Assembly (NCBI GenBank): GCA_041685555.1
Contig: JAWLFN010000079.1
Span: forward strand, 1 to 10,914
Direction of reading: 5' to 3'
Origin: PWQG01 sp041685555
GTDB lineage: Bacteria > Pseudomonadota > Gammaproteobacteria > Pseudomonadales > Pseudohongiellaceae
DNA: 10,914 nt
Part shown: in pieces, positions 6,979-10,914 of the stretch
How positions within the stretch are numbered: the first letter of the stretch is position 1
How the letters are laid out: each line of letters begins with the position of its first letter
The notes under the pieces: model-generated
Seen by the model: only the letters and a program-made list of their open reading frames with translations
Told to the model about the DNA's origin: nothing
Databases searched by the model: none
Translations under genes and position numbers: made by a program

Positions 6979-7613
6979 GGTGTTCCTCCCCTGTTTGTCC
7001 CCTGGTCCGAGGGCCAGCTTTCGAGCCAGTCGAGCAGCCGCTGTGTAAGCGCGATATTGGCATCGTCATCGGCGTAGGTGGTCCAGAGGTCATTCCCGGG
7101 ATGCATGAAAAGCATTCCATCACCCTGCCTGTCTACCCAGTCGACCGGACAGCGGCCCGAGTCCATACGCGTGAGTATGTCAGCGCTCGCCGGGGGAGCA
7201 CTGCAACCCCGTGCATAAAAACCCGAAACGCCCTTGCGGACGGCGAGCGCCTGAGGATCCAGACCGCGGAACAGTGGGTGGACAGGGTGCGCGAACTGCA
7301 GAGCACAGGCTTGCGGTGTGGCTTTCGGCAGTGGCTGGAACACAGAAAGGCACTCAAGGAAAGGAATGGCGACCTGACCCTGAACAACGAGAACGCCGCC
7401 TGTGGAGATGAAGTTCTCAAGGACATGCTGTCGCGACTTGAGGAAGCGCTGGTCCTGGTGCATGGTCATTATCACTGCCTTGCGCCCTGCCAGCACTGAC
7501 GCCTCCAGTCGATACTGGTCGACGACCTCTACTCGGGGAGCGATCGCCGCATTTTGCCATGGGAATCTGTCCTGATTCCCGAGAGCCTTGAGAAAAATCA
7601 TGGCTTTGCTCAT
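6975..7613 (-). CDS. Class I glutamine-amidotransferase-fold-like protein (B)
   Basis: This is a soluble protein of 212 residues from the ATG at 7613. A GTG at 7622 would add three residues, but AGAAGAG lies eight bases before the ATG, which I prefer. From the GTG count, LAGRKAVIMT is at 44-53, GGVLVVQGQVAIP at 75-87, FAHPVHPLFRGLD at 110-122 and GDGMLFMHPGNDLW at 167-180. Strand-turn-helix segments plus 'HPLFRGL' and a late 'HPGNDLW' are typical of ThuA-like and other class I amidotransferase-fold proteins. The elbow lacks the catalytic Cys. It begins one base after the ATPase stop and ends in an ATGA overlap with protein A, so the three are probably translated together. I infer that A and B form a hetero-oligomer acting on the imported cargo. 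The exact family is not recognised. Confidence 0.6.
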   Translation of the reverse strand: MSKAMIFLKALGNQDRFPWQNAAIAPRVEVVDQYRLEASVLAGRKAVIMTMHQDQRFLKSRQHVLENFISTGGVLVVQGQVAIPFLECLSVFQPLPKATPQACALQFAHPVHPLFRGLDPQALAVRKGVSGFYARGCSAPPASADILTRMDSGRCPVDWVDRQGDGMLFMHPGNDLWTTYADDDANIALTQRLLDWLESWPSDQGTNRGGTP

Positions 7614-7614
7614 C

Positions 7615-8382
7615 TCAGTCACTCTTCTGATACATACCCGGTCTGTTCAATCTGGCAATGACAGGAAGAAGGCCGTCGGCCAATTCAATGTCAATGCGAG
7701 CAAGCGGAACCCCGTAGAGGGCGCTTAGTGTGCGGTCAGTAAGTATCTCGTCCACGGTGCCGAACTGATAACCTCCGTCTCGGCTCAGAAGCAATATCCT
7801 GTCGGCCAGCCGAAGGGCGTGTTCAGGGTTGTGAGTGCTCATCAACAGCGTTATGCCGCTGCGCCGCAGCCTGGCGAGCATGTCGAGCACCTTCTCCTCG
7901 TTGCCGAGATCCAGGGCGGCGGTAGGCTCATCCAGTAATATGAGGCGGGCCCCACCGGCAATGGCGCGCGCCAGCAGTATCAGCTGTCTCTCGCCGCCGG
8001 ACAGGCTGGCGAACACCCGCTCGCGAAAGCTCGTCATTTCCACTTGCTCCAATGCAGCGTCGGCAGCGCGATAGTTCTCTGGCGAGGGAGTGGCGAACAG
8101 CCCCCGGTTGGCGGCGGCCGCTCCCATCAGTACGATGTCAAGGACGCTGAAGTCGAACAGTACTTCAAGCGATTGCGGAACATGCCCGATGCGTTGCGGG
8201 CGCTCGACACTTCCCTCACTGAGTTTCTCCAGTCCCATCAGCGTCTTCAGCAGCGTTGTTTTGCCCGTACCATTGGGTCCAAGAATGACGACAAGTTCGC
8301 CGGCGTGAATGTCCAGCGTGAGATGCCGGAACAGCCACGGTCCTCCTGGGAAGCGGGCACTGGCATCCATGAGCTTAATCAC
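7615..8382 (-). CDS. FecE/BtuD-like ABC transporter ATPase
   Basis: This 255-residue protein is the cytoplasmic ATPase of a metal-chelate importer. All nucleotide-binding motifs are intact: Walker A GPNGTGKT at 35-42, Q-loop Q70 (HVPQS), signature LSGGERQ at 127-133, Walker B LILLDEP at 147-153, D-loop ALD at 156-158 and switch histidine H184 (STH). Length is normal for FecE/FepC/BtuD proteins (about 250-270). The start is a GTG at 8382 that overlaps the permease stop by eight bases. GGGGTGG just upstream and the usual MIKL first strand favour it over the ATG at 8370. It should pair with the permease immediately upstream. The subfamily identifies a chelate importer but not its cargo. Confidence 0.93.
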   Translation of the reverse strand: MIKLMDASARFPGGPWLFRHLTLDIHAGELVVILGPNGTGKTTLLKTLMGLEKLSEGSVERPQRIGHVPQSLEVLFDFSVLDIVLMGAAAANRGLFATPSPENYRAADAALEQVEMTSFRERVFASLSGGERQLILLARAIAGGARLILLDEPTAALDLGNEEKVLDMLARLRRSGITLLMSTHNPEHALRLADRILLLSRDGGYQFGTVDEILTDRTLSALYGVPLARIDIELADGLLPVIARLNRPGMYQKSD

Positions 8383-9439
8383 CAGACCACCCCAGACCGC
8401 CCGCGCGGCGGAGCAGCAGAACGAATACCGGGGCGCCCACCAGCGCAGTGATCACACTCAGCGGGATTTCGGCTGCAGTGAGGCTGCGACAAAGCGTGTC
8501 GACGAGGATCAGAAACGTTGCTCCAGTCAAGGCTGAAGCGGGGATCAGCACCCGGTTACTGGGTCCGACGAACAGTCTGGCCAGATGAGGGACGACCAGA
8601 CCAACCCAGCCGATTATTCCCGCCACGGCAACGGAGCCCGCCACAATGACCGTAGCCGCGAGTAACACCAGCCAGCGCACCCGGTTCACATCCAGTCCCA
8701 GCGCTGCCGCTTCACTTTCCCCCAGGGACATGATGTTGAGGCGAAACGAGAGAGCGATCAGGATGATGCCGGCAGGTACAACGGTCACCAGTAGTAGCAG
8801 GGCTCTGCTGTAATTTGCCGCGGAGAAACTCCCCAGCAGCCAATACAGTATGGCGGGCAGTTCCGATTCCACATCGGCGAGGTATGTGATCAGGGAGATC
8901 AGGGCACTGAAAAACGCTCCGATCACGACCCCGGCCAGCACCAGTGTCAGCGTGGAATTACGGCCGGTGGATCGTGCCACGATCATGACGAGGATGATGG
9001 CCAGCAGGCCGAACACGAAAGAGCCCAGGACGGTGGCCCAAGAGGTGCCGAGAAACATTATGGCAAGGGCACCGCCGAACCCGGCCCCGGGGGCGATCCC
9101 GAGGATATCGGGAGCCACCAGCGGATTACGGAACAGGCTCTGCAGGGCCGCACCGGCCGCTCCCAGCCCTGCGCCGGCGATACCTGCCACCAGAATACGC
9201 GGCACGCGCACCAGTTCAACGACTCGTTCCTCGGCGACCCCCCAACTCGCGTGTTGCTGCGGTATGAGGTTGTCCAGAAGAATGCTCAAGGCGGCAGAGA
9301 GGCTGACATCGAATCGCCCGGTGGCGATCGAGTGCAGCATTGCGGCCAGGCAGAGAAGCGTTGCGATGGCGAAGAATGCCAGTCGATGTTCGGCAAGGGA
9401 TTTCAGAGACGGGAGGTTGATCACTGATGACGGTCTCAT
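8375..9439 (-). CDS. FecCD-family metal-chelate ABC permease
   Basis: This 354-residue inner-membrane protein belongs to the FecCD/BtuC permease family, which forms a homodimeric channel for siderophores, haem, cobalamin and some metal complexes. It has many hydrophobic segments, consistent with the family's roughly ten. The family signature is intact: RVPRILVA (78-85), then LQSLFRNPLVAPDILGI (99-115), then a Gly/Ala-rich GAGFGGAL segment. A cytoplasmic coupling region (SLGESEAAALGLDVNRVRW) precedes the C-terminal helices. Length is typical (330-355). The ATG at 9439 overlaps the binding-protein stop as ATGA, with no good Shine-Dalgarno, so translation is probably coupled. There is one permease gene, so a homodimer is expected. 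Confidence 0.93.
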   Translation of the reverse strand: MRPSSVINLPSLKSLAEHRLAFFAIATLLCLAAMLHSIATGRFDVSLSAALSILLDNLIPQQHASWGVAEERVVELVRVPRILVAGIAGAGLGAAGAALQSLFRNPLVAPDILGIAPGAGFGGALAIMFLGTSWATVLGSFVFGLLAIILVMIVARSTGRNSTLTLVLAGVVIGAFFSALISLITYLADVESELPAILYWLLGSFSAANYSRALLLLVTVVPAGIILIALSFRLNIMSLGESEAAALGLDVNRVRWLVLLAATVIVAGSVAVAGIIGWVGLVVPHLARLFVGPSNRVLIPASALTGATFLILVDTLCRSLTAAEIPLSVITALVGAPVFVLLLRRAGGLGWSGD

Positions 9440-10485
9440 TCCATGGTCGGCGCTGCCAAGGCAAAGTGGCCCAACACGAGGTCGAGAACCTGCATTGCCT
9501 TTTCCTCACCGTAAATTGAGAAGAGGATGCGCGTCACTTCGGCTTCCAGATCGACGATGCCGGACAGCCCGTGCAGCGTCTCTGCCAACCATAACCATCC
9601 CAGCGGTGACTCATGACTGGGAGGATCCCAGCGATAGCCGCCGACAGGGAGTTTGAATACGCGGCCACCACGCGCGGCATCGGTCAGGCCCAGGAGAGGA
9701 TCCTCCGTGATGGTCGCAGCCCCAAGATCGGCCTCGAAACTGTTCAGCAGGATCACATCCGGGTTCCACTGCAGAATCTGTTCCCTGTTGACCGGTTTGA
9801 ACCCGTTCAGTTCGGCGGCCACATTGCGCCCGCCGGCCAGCTGAATACTGTAATCATTGAAAGTGTCCGCTCCCGCTGCCTGAAGTCCACTGAGTGCTCG
9901 AAGCAGGTAGAGCACTCGTGGTTTGTCCTCATCGTCCAGATTCTGCAACTGTGCAAGGTCTCCCTGCACATCATCTCGCAGTGAGATGAGCTCTTCGGCC
10001 CGGTCAGGTCTGGCGGTTATCCGGCCGAAGAGTCGGAGCCACTCGCGCACGTCGGATTCCAGACCGTTGTAATTCATGGTGGTCACAGTCAGACCGGCAG
10101 AACGTAGCGGCATTATCAGATCGGAGCCGCGGTCACCCCACTGAATGACCATGTCGGGCTGGTGGTTCAGAACTGCTTCTACATTGGGCATGAAACCACG
10201 ACCAACCACGTCCGTTGGCAGCTCCAGAGCCTGGGGATACAGCTTTGCCAGCAGCCCGTCAGCGATGGCTGTGCGGGATTCCGGGTGCATGCCGACCAGG
10301 GTCTGAGCCCCTCGGTCCAGACCGATCAATGTGGGGGCGGCGGGCATTGGAATGGTAACAATGCGTTGTGCGCTCGCCGTCAGTGTATCGCTGTCAGTCC
10401 CGGAGTCGGCAAAAGCGCTGGAAAGCGCAAATGCTGTTGCCAGCAAGAGCAAGAATGTAAACCGCTTGTTGAGAACGACACTCAT
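9436..10485 (-). CDS. Periplasmic chelate-binding protein of the ABC importer
   Basis: From the ATG at 10485 the protein has 349 residues, beginning with a clear signal peptide (MSVVLNKR, a hydrophobic core, then AFA|DS). Longer starts at 10503 or 10611 are possible, but 10611 would overlap the divergent receptor gene and put the signal sequence internally. The mature part fits the Peripla_BP_2 (PF01497) fold: RIVTIPMPAAPTLIGL at the first strand, GFMPNVEAVLNHQPDMVIQW, a long linking helix, then EQILQWNPDVILLN in the second lobe. It captures the cargo in the periplasm for the FecCD permease. No lipobox cysteine is visible, so it should be soluble. The residue pattern resembles binding proteins for iron or other metal chelates, but I cannot name the ligand. 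It is the first gene of the minus-strand operon. Confidence 0.88.
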   Translation of the reverse strand: MSVVLNKRFTFLLLLATAFALSSAFADSGTDSDTLTASAQRIVTIPMPAAPTLIGLDRGAQTLVGMHPESRTAIADGLLAKLYPQALELPTDVVGRGFMPNVEAVLNHQPDMVIQWGDRGSDLIMPLRSAGLTVTTMNYNGLESDVREWLRLFGRITARPDRAEELISLRDDVQGDLAQLQNLDDEDKPRVLYLLRALSGLQAAGADTFNDYSIQLAGGRNVAAELNGFKPVNREQILQWNPDVILLNSFEADLGAATITEDPLLGLTDAARGGRVFKLPVGGYRWDPPSHESPLGWLWLAETLHGLSGIVDLEAEVTRILFSIYGEEKAMQVLDLVLGHFALAAPTME

Positions 10486-10604
10486 TTGTATTATTGTACT
10501 CATCCAGGCAGCGCATGCAAGCTTTTGTTCCGCTCTGTCCGCAATTCCCGGTTTGCGCATTGCGCTGCACCGATTTTCATGACGATCAAGGAGATGGCTC
10601 CCCC
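10486..10604. promoter_or_regulatory. Divergent control region between the transporter operon and second receptor
   Basis: These 119 bases separate two divergently read genes and must serve both. Next to the minus-strand start is an A+T-rich segment with a repeated TTGTA (10486-10499). Further right is an 11-base palindrome, GCGCA-T-TGCGC (10555-10565), a possible operator. I could not find a convincing Fur box or any riboswitch. AAGGAGAT at 10588-10595 is the Shine-Dalgarno of the receptor gene. Confidence 0.5.
10493..10520 (-). promoter_or_regulatory. Possible promoter of the binding-protein operon
   Basis: On the minus strand TTGCAT (10520-10515) and TACAAT (10498-10493) are 16 bases apart. 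The -10 matches TATAAT at five of six positions; the -35 matches only TTG. Transcription would then begin within a base or two of the ATG at 10485, implying a leaderless mRNA. That fits the lack of a Shine-Dalgarno there. The call is by eye. Confidence 0.35.
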
Positions 10605-10914
10605 ATGACAACGAGTGCCCGAATTCTCACCCCGCTAGTCTCGATGGCCGTCACTCTTGCCAGTGCGCCAGCCCTTGCCCAGGATGTCGCAGTGAATCCC
10701 GAGCTGATCACCGTCACCGCCACCCGCACCGCACGCGGTGTTGATGATGTCAGCCGGGCGGTATCCGTGGTGACGACGGAACAGATCGCTGCCCGGCAAG
10801 GAGGGGATATCCTGCGGATCCTCCGCGAACTGCCGGGTGTCTCAGCGGCTTCCAACGGCGGGCTTGCAGGCCAGCTGGTAGTCAGGGGCTTCAGCACGCA
10901 GGGCTTTCGCGCCC
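10605..10914 (+). CDS. TonB-dependent receptor, 5' part only
   Basis: The first 103 codons of an outer-membrane receptor are present; the gene runs off the right edge. The ATG at 10605 has an excellent AAGGAGAT nine bases upstream. Residues 1-25 are a signal peptide (PALA|QD). ELITVTATRT at 33-42 is a typical TonB-box region. The plug domain has begun: AVSVVTTEQIA, then ILRILRELPGVSAAS, and LVVRGFSTQGFRA at the edge. The opening resembles siderophore/vitamin-type receptors more than the large receptor at 694. Being divergent from the importer genes, it is the natural outer-membrane partner of that operon. Substrate cannot be read from this fragment. Confidence 0.93.
   Translation, partial: MTTSARILTPLVSMAVTLASAPALAQDVAVNPELITVTATRTARGVDDVSRAVSVVTTEQIAARQGGDILRILRELPGVSAASNGGLAGQLVVRGFSTQGFRA

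Noticed and set aside
8850..9656. 268-codon + strand frame opposite the permease gene
   Set aside because: It is antisense to a clear FecCD permease and binding protein, has low-complexity Arg/Ser/Pro-rich content and no start signal.
10486..10506. Possible Fur box in the divergent region
   Set aside because: The A+T-rich segment with repeated TTGTA matches the Fur consensus at only about half of its positions; no symmetric 7-1-7 pattern.

Overview
The window looks like chromosomal DNA of a GC-rich, Gram-negative proteobacterium, probably a free-living (perhaps marine) gammaproteobacterium. The evidence is two TonB-dependent outer-membrane receptors, Sec signal peptides on envelope proteins, FecCD-type ABC transport parts and Shine-Dalgarno starts. 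The organism is inferred from gene types only.

Layout. Positions 1-693 hold no convincing gene. The first ~500 bases are visibly more A+T-rich than the rest, followed by a plausible promoter and a hairpin-rich leader. Positions 694-3603 (+) encode a large TonB-dependent receptor of unknown substrate, followed by a strong hairpin terminator (3667-3701). Positions 3881-4411 (+) encode a small soluble Host_attach (PF10116-type) protein. The remainder, 4480-10914, reads as one uptake locus built around a short divergent control region at 10486-10604.

The uptake locus. To the right, a second TonB-dependent receptor starts at 10605 and runs off the window. To the left, a minus-strand series encodes a periplasmic metal-chelate-type binding protein, a FecCD permease, a FecE/BtuD-like ATPase, two successive small proteins that look like class I glutamine-amidotransferase-fold relatives without a visible catalytic cysteine, and an FmdE-like protein lacking the usual HGHxCPG cysteine. 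The first five overlap or nearly abut, which suggests translational coupling. The FmdE-like gene follows after 53 bases. A secreted, tryptophan-rich protein resembling DUF6607 lies 259 bases further on.

How it may work. The receptor would bring a scarce chelate or cofactor across the outer membrane. The binding protein and ABC transporter would carry it into the cytoplasm. The two amidotransferase-fold proteins and the FmdE-like protein are good candidates for handling the cargo or sensing it. The DUF6607-like protein would act in the periplasm or on the surface. The cargo cannot be read from sequence alone. The accessory set is the part of this window most likely to be an undescribed system.
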